DNA of 64,000 bases from Alloalcanivorax marinus (GTDB lineage: Bacteria; Pseudomonadota; Gammaproteobacteria; Pseudomonadales; Alcanivoracaceae): positions 62,001-126,000 of the forward strand of contig NZ_JADDOL010000005.1 in the NCBI RefSeq assembly GCF_016906305.1, written 5' to 3'. Below the pieces are notes generated by a model that was not told the DNA's origin, searched no databases, and was given only the letters and a program-made list of their open reading frames with translations. Below, piece by piece: positions 9,198 through 17,286 of the stretch. Position 1 is the stretch's first letter. Each line of letters begins with the position of its first letter. The translations under genes were made by a program, and so were the position numbers.

Positions 9198-9491
9198 CTA
9201 GAACGCCTTGCCGGTGCGCCCGTGCCGCCGGCGCCAACCGCGCACGTCGTCACGCACCAGCCAGTACAACTGCAGCCAGGCGCGCAGCACCGCCGGCAGG
9301 AAGTACACCGCGAACAGCAGCACGGGAATCCGCGCCTCGCCGCTCACCGCCATCACCGCCGCGATGCCGCCGGCGTACAACGCCACGGTCAGCAGCAGAC
9401 CCAGGGTACGAGCCAGCAACGGACGGGCCGTCACCGGCGCCAGAACGTTCTCGGCAACCTCTCCAGCTGATCGAAGGATCGCTTTCATCAT
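9198..9491 (-). CDS. Small two-helix membrane protein of unknown function
   Basis: Not recognised. 97 residues starting MMKAILRSAGEVAENV. Two hydrophobic segments lie at about residues 25-48 (LLARTLGLLLTVALYAGGIA) and 50-70 (RIPVLLFAVYFLPAVL). A strongly basic C-terminus (RGWRRRHGRTGKAF) predicts a cytoplasmic end. The ATG at 9489-9491 has GAGGAG five bases upstream. Longer in-frame starts up to 9551 lack a ribosome-binding site. Convergent with smpB and separated from it by the terminator, so the ribosome-binding site is the main reason to believe it is real. Confidence 0.6.
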   Translation of the reverse strand: MMKAILRSAGEVAENVLAPVTARPLLARTLGLLLTVALYAGGIAAVMAVSGEARIPVLLFAVYFLPAVLRAWLQLYWLVRDDVRGWRRRHGRTGKAF

Positions 9492-9709
9492 CTTGCTCCT
9501 CATTAAACGATCGGGATCAGCGGCCGGCTTTATCATCGGAATTCGGGGCACGCTGTAAGGACCATGATGCGCCCGGCCCGTGACGATTCCATGGCAATCG
9601 GGTCCGATTGTTGGACAATCTATGTAAAAGCGCGTTAAGCCGCTCTTTTTCCGGCACTTTTTCTTCGCGGAACCACCCCCTTGCCTTTCCCCGGACCGCC
9701 CCCATCTCC

Positions 9710-9715
9710 TACAAT
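9710..9715 (+). promoter_or_regulatory. -10 element of ssrA
   Basis: TACAAT lies 13 bases before the predicted mature 5' end of tmRNA. The best -35 candidate (TTGCCT at 9681) is too far away at 23 bases, so only the -10 is called. Confidence 0.45.
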
Positions 9716-9727
9716 AGCCCGATCACA

Positions 9728-10085
9728 GGGGGCGACATGGCTTCGACGCCGGTAAAGAAACCTGTGGTGCATGTCGAGTAGCGTCGCAATGCTCGTAAAT
9801 CCCTTGTGGCATACTAAAGTAATCGCAAACGACGATACTTACGCACTAGCGGCTTAAACCCCGCTTATCGCCAAACGACCCAGCCTGTGGGGAAGTGCGG
9901 CGAGCATCGCTACACAGGCTCGCAGCAAAGTCCGTCCCGGACGGCGCTGTTAAAACCTTAAGGGACTCGGTGACTGCGCCCTGTCTGTCGGGCCGCAGCC
10001 ACTTAAATCAATAGACCTGACTAAACATGTAGATCCACAGGCGGATTGCTGGCGGACGCGGGTTCGATTCCCGCCGCCTCCACCA
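9728..10085 (+). ncRNA. ssrA: Transfer-messenger RNA (tmRNA)
   Basis: Rescues stalled ribosomes with SmpB. The 5' end GGGGGCG pairs with CGCCTCC before the 3' ACCA, giving the tRNA-like acceptor stem, and a T-arm GGGTTCGATTCCC lies just before it. The mRNA-like part encodes the tag ANDDTYALAA (resume codon GCA at 9825, TAA at 9855-9857), close to the Pseudomonas tag. Total length about 358 bases, as expected for one-piece tmRNA. The CCA is encoded at 10083-10085. Confidence 0.97.
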
Positions 10086-10141
10086 GACACAAAAAAGGCC
10101 GGCCCAATGGGCCGGCCTTTTTTGTGTCTGGTGGAGGCGGC
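10073..10141 (+). terminator. Long perfect palindrome acting as the ssrA terminator
   Basis: Two 33-base arms (10073-10105 and 10109-10141) are exact inverse complements around the loop AAT. The inner part (AAAAAAGGCCGGCCC / GGGCCGGCCTTTTTT) is a normal bidirectional terminator. The outer 13 bases of the left arm are the 3' end of tmRNA itself, including the acceptor strand and CCA, so the right arm carries an inverted copy of the mature tmRNA 3' end. Confidence 0.85.
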
Positions 10142-10171
10142 TGGTTGAGGAGCCAAGTCCGGGTTCGACAA

Positions 10172-10263
10172 GCGAAGCACCGCTTCGCGCAGGACGTCCC
10201 CGCCAAGCGGGGACGGTCCCGGCCAACGGCCGGGATGGCCGAATCGCCAAAAGCGATCCGGCC
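10172..10263. repeat. Row of four adjacent hairpins downstream of ssrA
   Basis: Four consecutive stem-loops: 10172-10188 (7-bp stem, 3-base loop), 10196-10214 (8 bp, loop CAA), 10217-10235 (8 bp, loop AAC) and 10236-10263 (6 bp, one A-C mismatch, 5 bp, 5-base loop). No ORF with coding character overlaps. The arrangement resembles a cluster of REP-type intergenic repeats, or a structured RNA. I cannot test genome copy number. Confidence 0.6.
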
Positions 10264-10595
10264 ACCTTCCCCCCGCCGGTCCGCCACCTCCCACCTGTAG
10301 AAACGCTCGTTCGACCTCGATTCCAACGCCAGCGCCGAAAATCGCGGTGGAACCATGGCTCCTACACCACCAGCCCACACCTGCCCCCAAACCACCCACC
10401 CACCCTCAAATCCGCACCAAAAAAGTGCATCAATCTTATGAAGCTCCAACATTCACCACCTGAATACCCCTAAACCCTTCACTTTCCTGCCAATTCCCGT
10501 GTATACAAGAACGGCACATAACTTGCTCCAAGCCCTAAAACCGCCCACGACGCTGCTCGGGCGGCACTACAACACGCAGTCAGAGGAGTCACCTC
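10264..10595. other. Non-coding gap with repeat remnants and the leader of the TauE/SafE gene
   Basis: No credible gene. Up to about 10375 there are partial inverted motifs (CTGTAG near 10297 and CTCCTACA near 10350) that look like a degenerate intergenic repeat. From about 10380 the sequence becomes A/C-rich and ends in the leader carrying the TGTATACA operator at 10500. Confidence 0.5.
10500..10507. promoter_or_regulatory. TGTATACA operator upstream of the TauE/SafE permease gene
   Basis: Exact GntR/FCD-type palindrome (context gTGTATACAa), 89 bases before the TTG start at 10596. One of nine exact copies between 10.5 and 43.3 kb. Confidence 0.65.
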
Positions 10596-11429
10596 TTGGA
10601 ATTCCTGGATCAATACAGCGCCGCCTGGCTGGCGGGCCTGGTGGTCGCCCTGCTGGCCACCGGCGTCATCGCCGGCATCATGGCCGGTCTGCTGGGGGTC
10701 GGCGGCGGCATCGTCATCGTGCCGGTGCTCTATCATCTGTTCACCCTGCTGGGCGTGGACGAGTCCGTGAAGATGCACGTGGCGGTGGGCACCTCCCTGG
10801 CCACCATCATTCCCACCTCGATCATGTCGGCCCGGGCCCATGCGGCCAAGGGCAACCTGGACGCCTCGCTGCTCAAGACCCTGGGCCCGGCGCTGGTGAT
10901 CGGCGTGCTGATCGGCACCTGGCTGAGCGGCTACCTGGGCGGCACCGCCCTGACCGCCATCTTCGCCGCCGTGGCGCTGCTGGTGGCCGCCAACATGGCG
11001 TTCCGCACCCAGGGCGGCGCCCTGGCGGAATCGCTGCCCCCGACCCCGTTCAAGCAGCTGATCGGCACCGTGATCGGCGGCTTCTCCACCCTGATGGGCA
11101 TCGGCGGCGGCACCTTGACGGTGCCGATCCTGACCCTGTTCAACTACCCCATTCACAAGGCGGTGGGCACCGCCGCGGCCATCGGCCTGTTCATCAGCGT
11201 GCCCGGCGCCATCGGCTTTCTGCTGCACGGCATGGACGACCCGGGCCGGCCGCCGTTCACGGTGGGCTACGTGAACCTGATCGGCTTTATCCTGATCGTG
11301 CCGATGACCATGCTGATGGCCCCGGTGGGCGCGCGGCTCGCCCACGCCATCAACGCCACCCGCCTGCGTCAGGCGTTCGCGCTGTTCCTGTTCATCACGT
11401 CCCTGCGGATGTTCTACGGGCTGCTCTGA
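10596..11429 (+). CDS. TauE/SafE-family sulfite/organic anion exporter-like permease
   Basis: Inner-membrane permease of the TauE/SafE (DUF81) family, whose members export small anions such as sulfite or sulfoacetate; substrate unknown here. 277 residues, about eight membrane helices. Two related Gly-rich family repeats are visible: AGLLGVGGGIVIVPVLYHLF (about residues 30-49) and LMGIGGGTLTVPILTLF (about 165-181). The start is TTG, with AGAGGAG eight bases upstream; no ATG fits. First gene of the plus-strand module, ten bases before the HpxW-like gene, so export of a carboxylate or amide product is plausible. Confidence 0.88.
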   Translation: MEFLDQYSAAWLAGLVVALLATGVIAGIMAGLLGVGGGIVIVPVLYHLFTLLGVDESVKMHVAVGTSLATIIPTSIMSARAHAAKGNLDASLLKTLGPALVIGVLIGTWLSGYLGGTALTAIFAAVALLVAANMAFRTQGGALAESLPPTPFKQLIGTVIGGFSTLMGIGGGTLTVPILTLFNYPIHKAVGTAAAIGLFISVPGAIGFLLHGMDDPGRPPFTVGYVNLIGFILIVPMTMLMAPVGARLAHAINATRLRQAFALFLFITSLRMFYGLL

Positions 11430-11438
11430 GGAAACGAC

Positions 11439-13031
11439 ATGCTGCACACCAAACGCGCCCTGGGCGGCGTCTTTGTCGCCCCCCATCACCTGGCCGCCCA
11501 GGCCGGCCGGGACGTGCTCCGCGAGGGCGGTAACGCCGCCGAGGCGATGATCGCCGCCGCCGCCGCCATCGCCGTGGTCTACCCGCACATGAACGCCATC
11601 GGCGGCGACGGCTTCTGGCTGCTGGCCGAACCCGGCCAGGCGCCGCGCGCCATCGAAGCCTGCGGGCCGGCGGCGGCCGCCGCCGACGCCGACTTCTACC
11701 GGAGCCGGGGCCACGACGTGATCCCTTCCCGGGGGCCCCTGGCCGCCCTCACCGTGGCCGGCACCATCAGCGGCTGGGAGCGGGCCCGGGAGATCGCCGG
11801 CCAATGGGGCGGCCGCCTGCCCCTGCCCCGGCTGCTGGAAGACGCCCATCGCCACGCCCGGGACGGCATCGCCGTGACCCCGAGCCAGGCCGCCCTGACC
11901 GCCGCCAAGCTGCCGGAGCTCGGCGACGTGCCCGGCTTCGCCGACACCTATCTGCTGGACGGCCAGGTGCCCGCCGAGGGCCGCGTTCTGCGCCAGGCCC
12001 GGCTGGCCGACACCCTGGAGCGCCTGGGCCGGGCCGGGCTGGACGACTTCTATCGCGGCGAGCTGGCCGCCGCCATGGCCGAGGACCTGGCCCGGGTGGG
12101 CAGCCCGGTGAGCCGGGACGATCTGGCCGCCTATCACGCCCGGGTGGTGGAGCCGCTCTCCACCCGGCTGCGCACCGCCACCCTCTACAACCAGCCGCCG
12201 CCCACCCAGGGCATGGCCTCGCTGATGATTCTGGGCCTGTTCGACCGCCTGGGCGTCACCGAGGCGGAAGGCTTCGAGCACCTGCACGGCCTGGTGGAAG
12301 CCACCAAGCAGGCGTTCCTGATCCGCGACCGGCACTGCACCGACCCGGCCTACATGGACGTGGACCCGGCGGATTTCCTCACCGACGCCGACCTGGCCGA
12401 GCGGGCCGCCCGCATCGACCCGACCACCGCCCTGCCCTGGCCTCAGCCGGCGCTGCCCGGCGACACCATCTGGATGGGCTGCATCGACCGGGAAGGCCGC
12501 AGCGCCAGCTTTATCCAGAGCATCTACTGGGAGTTCGGCAGCGGCGTGGTGCTGCCCTCCTCCGGCGTGCTGTGGCAGAACCGGGGCATCAGCTTCTCCC
12601 TGGACCCGGACGCGCCCCAGGCGCTGAAGCCGGGCCGCAAGCCGTTCCATACCCTGAACCCGGCCATGGCGCGCTTCGACGACGGCCGCACCATGGTGTA
12701 CGGCACCATGGGCGGCGAAGGGCAACCGCAAACCCAGGCGGCGGTGTTCAGCCGCTACGGCCTGTTCAACCAGCCGCTGCAGCAGGCGGTCACGGCGCCG
12801 CGCTGGCTGCTGGGCCGGACCTGGGGCGAGGAAAGCACCAGCCTGAAGCTGGAGGCCCGCTTCGAGGCGGCGCTGGTGGAAAAGCTGCGCGACGCCGGTC
12901 ACCAGGTGGAAATGCTGGACCAGGATTTCAGCGACACCATGGGCCATGCCGGCGCCGTGGTGCGGCACCCGGACGGCGTCATCGAAGGCGCCAGCGATCC
13001 GCGCAGCGACGGCGTGGTGGCGACCCTCTGA
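11439..13031 (+). CDS. Gamma-glutamyltransferase-fold Ntn hydrolase, HpxW (oxamate amidohydrolase)-like
   Basis: Self-processing N-terminal nucleophile hydrolase. 530 residues, matching HpxW of the Klebsiella purine pathway (about 530) rather than secreted GGT (about 580), and with no signal peptide. N-terminal AAQAGRDVLREGGNAAEAMIAAAAA and NAIGGDGF are family motifs. The expected cleavage and catalytic Thr is Thr343 in PGDTIWMGCIDREG. The downstream PSSGVLWQNRGISFS and GTMGGEGQPQTQAA fit the small subunit. HpxW hydrolyses oxamate to oxalate and ammonia. The nearby HpxZ homologue supports this reading, but the exact substrate is inferred. Start ATG has GAGGAAACGAC upstream. Confidence 0.8.
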   Translation: MLHTKRALGGVFVAPHHLAAQAGRDVLREGGNAAEAMIAAAAAIAVVYPHMNAIGGDGFWLLAEPGQAPRAIEACGPAAAAADADFYRSRGHDVIPSRGPLAALTVAGTISGWERAREIAGQWGGRLPLPRLLEDAHRHARDGIAVTPSQAALTAAKLPELGDVPGFADTYLLDGQVPAEGRVLRQARLADTLERLGRAGLDDFYRGELAAAMAEDLARVGSPVSRDDLAAYHARVVEPLSTRLRTATLYNQPPPTQGMASLMILGLFDRLGVTEAEGFEHLHGLVEATKQAFLIRDRHCTDPAYMDVDPADFLTDADLAERAARIDPTTALPWPQPALPGDTIWMGCIDREGRSASFIQSIYWEFGSGVVLPSSGVLWQNRGISFSLDPDAPQALKPGRKPFHTLNPAMARFDDGRTMVYGTMGGEGQPQTQAAVFSRYGLFNQPLQQAVTAPRWLLGRTWGEESTSLKLEARFEAALVEKLRDAGHQVEMLDQDFSDTMGHAGAVVRHPDGVIEGASDPRSDGVVATL

Positions 13032-13064
13032 CGCGCCCCCTCCACCTTAAAGAGCAACCCCCTC

Positions 13065-13098
13065 GGCGACGGACCGGCCCCCGGCCGTCGCCTTTTTT
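13065..13098 (+). terminator. Intrinsic terminator after the HpxW-like gene
   Basis: GGCGACGG (13065-13072) and CCGTCGCC (13085-13092) form a stem followed by six T. It separates the permease/HpxW unit from the TRAP unit. Confidence 0.8.
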
Positions 13099-13127
13099 AT
13101 CCCGGCCCGTCGACCACGCACCGTCCG

Positions 13128-13135
13128 TGTATACA
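13128..13135. promoter_or_regulatory. TGTATACA operator upstream of the TRAP operon
   Basis: Exact palindrome, context gTGTATACAt, 141 bases before the dctP start and 30 bases after the terminator. A second inverted repeat lies between it and the gene. Confidence 0.6.
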
Positions 13136-13163
13136 TTCGGGGCACCGTGCACCATGGAGAGAC

Positions 13164-13183
13164 ATTTATTGTCCTCAATAAAT
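13164..13183. promoter_or_regulatory. Inverted repeat in the TRAP operon leader
   Basis: ATTTATTG-TCCT-CAATAAAT, two exact 8-base arms, A/T-rich within a very GC-rich region. A TATAAT lies just downstream at 13200-13205. It could be a second operator; no regulator is assigned. Confidence 0.4.
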
Positions 13184-13275
13184 ACCTAACCCCTTGTTTT
13201 ATAATAAAAAGCGGTTTTGGCACAAAGTCTGCTCTATTCCTCCTGTCCTTACTCCCTTTCGGCAGGAGACCTTCC

Positions 13276-14274
13276 ATGATCCGTATTACCCGTTCGCTCA
13301 CTCTCGTGGCCCTGTGCCTGCTCGGCCTGGGCGCCCAGGCGGCCACCGTCGTCAAACTGCACCACGACCTGACCGAGGACAGCGCCCAGCAAGAGGGCGC
13401 GGTGCGCTTCAAGGAACTGGTGGAAGACCGCAGCGGCGGCGCCATCGAGGTGAAGATCTACCCCAACAACGCCCTCGGCGACGACGTGCAGGTGGCCCAG
13501 CAGATGCAGTTCGGCGCGGTGCAGGCGGCGCCCATTCCCACCGCCAAACTGAGCGGTTTCAATAAGCAGCTGCAGCTCATCGACCTGCCGTTCCTGTTTC
13601 CCTCCCGGGAGGTGGCCTATGAGTTCCTGGACGGCCCGGTGGGCGAGCGGGTGCTGAGCGGTCTGCGTGACGCCGGCTTCGAGCCCGCCATGTTCTGGGA
13701 AAGCGGCTTCAAGCAGATGACCTGCGACCGGGCGGTGCACGAACCCGCCGACCTGAAAGGCACCAAGTTCCGGGTCATGGAAAGTCCGCTGCTGATCGCC
13801 CAGTACAAAGCGGTGGGCGCCAACCCGGTGCCGATCGCCTTCTCGGAAACCTACACCGCCCTGCAGCAGGGCGTGGTGGACTGCCAGGAAAACCCGCTGG
13901 TGTCGATCTCGCAGATGAAGTTCTACGAGGTGCAGGACTACCTGATGCTTTCCAACCACGGCTACCTGGGCACCGCCTTCATCTTCAGCAAGGTGTGGTT
14001 CGACGGCCTGCCCAAGGACCAGCAGGACATCCTGATGGCCGCCGCCCGCGAGGCCGGTGAGTATCAGCGCGAGCGCTCCGCCGCCCGCGAACAGGGCTAC
14101 CTGGACGGCATCAAGGCCGCCGGCGGTACCGAAGTGATCGAACTCACCGACGCGCAGAAGCAGGCCTTCCGCGACGCCATGGACCCGGTCTACGAAGAAT
14201 TCGGCGGCATTCTCGGCGCGGACCTGATGCAGGCCACCCGCCAGGAACTCGAGCGTCTGAGCGCCGGCCAGTAA
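13276..14274 (+). CDS. TRAP transporter solute-binding protein, DctP family
   Basis: Periplasmic receptor of a tripartite ATP-independent transporter, typically for an organic acid. 332 residues. The signal peptide MIRITRSLTLVALCLLGLGAQA ends in an Ala-x-Ala site. DctP features: GAIEVKIYPNNALGDDVQ, LDLPFLF-type segment (IDLPFLFPSREVAYEFLDGP), the ligand-binding region DLKGTKFRVMES, and NPVPIAFSETYTALQQGVVDCQENP. AGGAGA precedes the ATG. First gene of dctP-dctQ-dctM, followed by amidase and hpxZ, so the ligand may be an amide-bearing carboxylate such as oxalurate or oxamate (inference). Confidence 0.92.
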   Translation: MIRITRSLTLVALCLLGLGAQAATVVKLHHDLTEDSAQQEGAVRFKELVEDRSGGAIEVKIYPNNALGDDVQVAQQMQFGAVQAAPIPTAKLSGFNKQLQLIDLPFLFPSREVAYEFLDGPVGERVLSGLRDAGFEPAMFWESGFKQMTCDRAVHEPADLKGTKFRVMESPLLIAQYKAVGANPVPIAFSETYTALQQGVVDCQENPLVSISQMKFYEVQDYLMLSNHGYLGTAFIFSKVWFDGLPKDQQDILMAAAREAGEYQRERSAAREQGYLDGIKAAGGTEVIELTDAQKQAFRDAMDPVYEEFGGILGADLMQATRQELERLSAGQ

Positions 14275-14296
14275 CGGTCGGCGGGGAGCAATCATC

Positions 14297-14803
14297 ATGT
14301 GGCAACGATTCAGCGACGGTCTCGCCAAACTGGAGGCGGCGGCGGTGGGCAGTCTGATCCTGTTCGCCGCGCTCATGCTGTGCGTGCAGATCAGCGCCCG
14401 CGCCCTGTTCAACTTCTCGTTCAGCTGGGCCGAGGAAAGCGTGCGCTACGCCATCATCTGGATGGTGTTCCTGTCCTGCGGCCTGGCGTTTCGCAAGGAC
14501 GCGCACATCAGCATCGACGTGCTGCGCCAGATTCTCCCCGGCCCGGCCCGCAAGACCCTGGAAGTGCTGATCACCCTGGCCTGCGCGGTGCTTGCCGGGC
14601 TGCTGGTGTGGTACGGCGGTGCCATGGTCCAGACCCTGCACCGCTTCGGGCAGGTGTCACCGGCCATGGAGGCCCCCATGTATTGGTTCTACCTGGCGAT
14701 CCCGTTCAGCGGCGTGCTGATGCTGATCCGCCTGGCGGAATCCCTGGTGCGCATACTGCACCCTCGGCCGGCCCAAGAGCCGGCCCCGGTTCTGGCGGGG
14801 TAA
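14297..14803 (+). CDS. TRAP transporter small permease, DctQ family
   Basis: Four-helix membrane subunit linking the receptor to the large permease. 168 residues. The four hydrophobic segments lie at about residues 15-35, 50-68, 88-108 and 132-150. The family pattern FSWAEESVRYAIIWMVFLSCGLAFRKDAHI is clear. The downstream dctM gene starts four bases after its stop. Confidence 0.93.
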   Translation: MWQRFSDGLAKLEAAAVGSLILFAALMLCVQISARALFNFSFSWAEESVRYAIIWMVFLSCGLAFRKDAHISIDVLRQILPGPARKTLEVLITLACAVLAGLLVWYGGAMVQTLHRFGQVSPAMEAPMYWFYLAIPFSGVLMLIRLAESLVRILHPRPAQEPAPVLAG

Positions 14804-14807
14804 CGAT

Positions 14808-16091
14808 ATGGGCGCGGGTTTCTTCGTGATGGTGTCCGGCCTGCTGACCGTGGGCCTGCCGATTTTCGTGGCACTGACCCTGGCGGTGTTCATCGGCCTG
14901 CATCTGGAAAACGGCACGCCGCTGATGCTGATCATTCAGCGCATGTTCTCCGGCCTGGACAGCTTTCCGCTGATGGCGATTCCGCTGTTCATCCTGGCCG
15001 GCAACCTGATGAGCACCGGCGGCCTGTCCCAGCGCATCCTGCGCGTGGCCATGCTGCTGGTGGGCCCGATGCGTGGCGGGCTGGCCATGACCACGGTCAC
15101 CGGCTCCATGTTCTTCGGCGCCATCTCCGGCTCCAGCCCGGCCACCGTGGTCTCCATCGGCCGCATGATGCTGCCCACCATGACCGAGCAGGGCTACGAC
15201 AAGAAGTTCACCCTGGGCCTGCTGATGGCCACCGGCGCCCTGGGCATCATCATTCCGCCCAGCATCTTCATGATCGTGTACGGCGCCGTGGCCGGGGTGT
15301 CCATCGGCGCCCTGTTCATGGCCGGCATCGGCGCCGGCCTGGTCTACGGCGCGGTGTTCTTCGGCTATTGCTGGTACCGGGCCCGCCGCGACGGGCTGGA
15401 GCCGCAGCCCTGGCCGGGCCTGGGCGAGCTGCTGGCGGCGGTGCGCGAGGCGATCTGGGGGCTGGCGATTCCGGTGCTGATCCTGGGCGGCATCTACGGC
15501 GGCGTGTTCACGCCCACCGAGGCGGCGGCGGTGGCGGTGGCCTACGCCGCCTTCGTCGGCCTGTTCGTGTACCGGGAGCTGGACCTGGCATCGCTGTGGA
15601 AGGTGTGCGTGGACAGCGCCGTGATCACCGCCCAGGTGATGATCATCATCTCGGCGGCGGCGGCGTTCTCCTGGTACCTGACCTCCACCGGCATCACCGA
15701 AACCATCGCCGGCGGCCTGCTGGCGCTCAGCGACAGCCCCTGGACCCTGCTGCTGCTGATCAATGTGGTGGTGCTGATCGCGGGCATGTTCCTGGACCCC
15801 AACTCCATCGTCATTATCCTGGTGCCGTTGATCGTCAATGTGGCCCGGGCGGTGGGCATCGACCTGGTGCATCTGGGCGTGATCCTGTGCGTGAACTGCG
15901 CCATCGGCATGTTCACGCCACCGTTCGGCATGAACCTGTTCGTCGCCAGCGGCCTCGGCAATGTGCGTTACTCCGAGGCGGTGCGCGGCGCCCTGCCACT
16001 GGTGTGGCTGGCGATGCTGGCGCTGCTGATCGTCAATGTGTTCCCTGAAATCAGCCTGTGGCTGCCCCGCACCGTGGTCTCGGGCATGTAG
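14808..16091 (+). CDS. TRAP transporter large permease, DctM family
   Basis: Main ion-coupled membrane subunit of the TRAP system. 427 residues, about 12 hydrophobic segments. Family motifs include FPLMAIPLFILAGNLMSTGG, GAISGSSPATVVSIG, IIIPPSIFMIVYG and FTPTEAAAVAVAYA. It forms a unit with dctP and dctQ and is followed 20-30 bases later by the amidase gene. Confidence 0.95.
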   Translation: MGAGFFVMVSGLLTVGLPIFVALTLAVFIGLHLENGTPLMLIIQRMFSGLDSFPLMAIPLFILAGNLMSTGGLSQRILRVAMLLVGPMRGGLAMTTVTGSMFFGAISGSSPATVVSIGRMMLPTMTEQGYDKKFTLGLLMATGALGIIIPPSIFMIVYGAVAGVSIGALFMAGIGAGLVYGAVFFGYCWYRARRDGLEPQPWPGLGELLAAVREAIWGLAIPVLILGGIYGGVFTPTEAAAVAVAYAAFVGLFVYRELDLASLWKVCVDSAVITAQVMIIISAAAAFSWYLTSTGITETIAGGLLALSDSPWTLLLLINVVVLIAGMFLDPNSIVIILVPLIVNVARAVGIDLVHLGVILCVNCAIGMFTPPFGMNLFVASGLGNVRYSEAVRGALPLVWLAMLALLIVNVFPEISLWLPRTVVSGM

Positions 16092-16122
16092 CCGGGCCAC
16101 GTCATCGGAAATGGAGACGTTC

Positions 16123-17286
16123 GTGAAACTGGAAAACGGCTTTCTGGACTTCGACCCGGTCCATCTTCACCCCACCGGCCGCGGCACGCTGGACGGCCGG
16201 CGGTTCGCGGTGAAGGACGTGTACGACATCGCCGGCACCGTTACCGGCATCGGTCATCCTCTTTATCGTGAAACCCACTCGCCCGCCGACCATACCTCGC
16301 CGCTGGTGGAAACGCTGCTGGCCGCCGGCGCCGAGCTGGTGGGCAAAACCCACACCGACGAGCTCACCTACAGCCTGGCCGGCCAGAACGTGCACTATGG
16401 CACGCCGCCCAACCCGGCGGTGCCGGACGGCATCCCCGGCGGGTCCTCCAGCGGCTCCGCCTCGGTGGTGGCCGCCGGCCTGGTGGACTTCGCCCTGGGC
16501 AGCGACACCGGCGGCTCGGTGCGGGTGCCGGCCAGCTACTGCGGGGTGTACGGCCTGCGCCCCACCCATGGGCGGATGGACGACCGGCACACCGCGCACC
16601 TGGCGAAAAGCTTCGACACCCTGGGCTGGTTCGCCGGCGACGCCGCCACCATGGCGGCGGTGGGCCAGGTGCTGATGACGCCGGACACCGGCCCCGCCCC
16701 GGTGGAACTGCGCCTGCTGCGCGAGGGCCTGGACATGGCCGACGAGACCGTGGTGGACCAGCTGCGTGACCTCACCGCCGACGGCTTCGCCGGGCTGCGC
16801 CTGGACGAGGACGCCACGGTGGGCCCGCTGGACGCCTTTTTCCAGGCGTTCCGGCCGGCCCAGGCGTTCGAGGCCTGGCAGTATTTCGGCGAGTGGATCA
16901 CCGCCCACCAGCCGCAATTCGGCCCGGGCATCCGCGAGCGCTTCGCCGCCGCCGCCGCCATCACCCCGGAGCAGGCCGCCGAGGCCCGCGCCGCCTGCGA
17001 CGCCCTGCGCCGGCGGGTCCGGCAACTGGTGGGCGAAGGCAACGTGCTTTGTCTGCCCACCACGCCCACCTCGGCGATCCCCCTGGACGCCAGCGACGAG
17101 CAAGTGGACGAGGTGCGCTTTCGCACCCTGTGCATGACCGCCGTGGCCGGCACCGCCGGCCTCCCGCAGCTGAGCCTGCCGCTGCTGCGCGACGCGCGCG
17201 GCCCGGTGGGTCTGTCGCTGATCGGCCCGCCGGGCAGCGACCGGGCGCTTCTTGACCTGGCGGTGAAGTGGGAGCAGGCACGATGA
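16123..17286 (+). CDS. Amidase-signature enzyme, AMI1-like
   Basis: Hydrolase of the amidase-signature family with the Ser-cisSer-Lys triad. Lys is in RFAVKDVYDIAG, and the Ser pair in GGSSSGSASVVAAGLVDFAL and GSDTGGSVRVPASYCGVYG. It resembles plant AMI1 and short bacterial amidases (TVTGIG, YSLAGQNVHYGTPPNPA), about 390 residues, shorter than AtzE/HpxY (about 460). The GTG at 16123 has GGAG seven bases upstream. An ATG at 16111 would add four residues with a weaker site. ATGA overlap with hpxZ shows translational coupling. In Klebsiella the partner of HpxZ is an AtzE-type amidase (HpxY), so this may be a replacement. Substrate unproven. Confidence 0.85.
   Translation: MKLENGFLDFDPVHLHPTGRGTLDGRRFAVKDVYDIAGTVTGIGHPLYRETHSPADHTSPLVETLLAAGAELVGKTHTDELTYSLAGQNVHYGTPPNPAVPDGIPGGSSSGSASVVAAGLVDFALGSDTGGSVRVPASYCGVYGLRPTHGRMDDRHTAHLAKSFDTLGWFAGDAATMAAVGQVLMTPDTGPAPVELRLLREGLDMADETVVDQLRDLTADGFAGLRLDEDATVGPLDAFFQAFRPAQAFEAWQYFGEWITAHQPQFGPGIRERFAAAAAITPEQAAEARAACDALRRRVRQLVGEGNVLCLPTTPTSAIPLDASDEQVDEVRFRTLCMTAVAGTAGLPQLSLPLLRDARGPVGLSLIGPPGSDRALLDLAVKWEQAR

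Noticed and set aside
10073-10300. CRISPR array
   Set aside because: Hairpins differ in sequence and spacing; there are no identical repeats or uniform spacers and no cas genes.
9950-10452. Small ORFs over the ssrA 3' end and hairpin array
   Set aside because: They overlap a clear RNA gene and structured repeats and have no family similarity.
10479-12968. 829-residue minus-strand open frame
   Set aside because: Antisense to the TauE/SafE and HpxW-like genes, Gln/His/Gly-rich and without a family signature.
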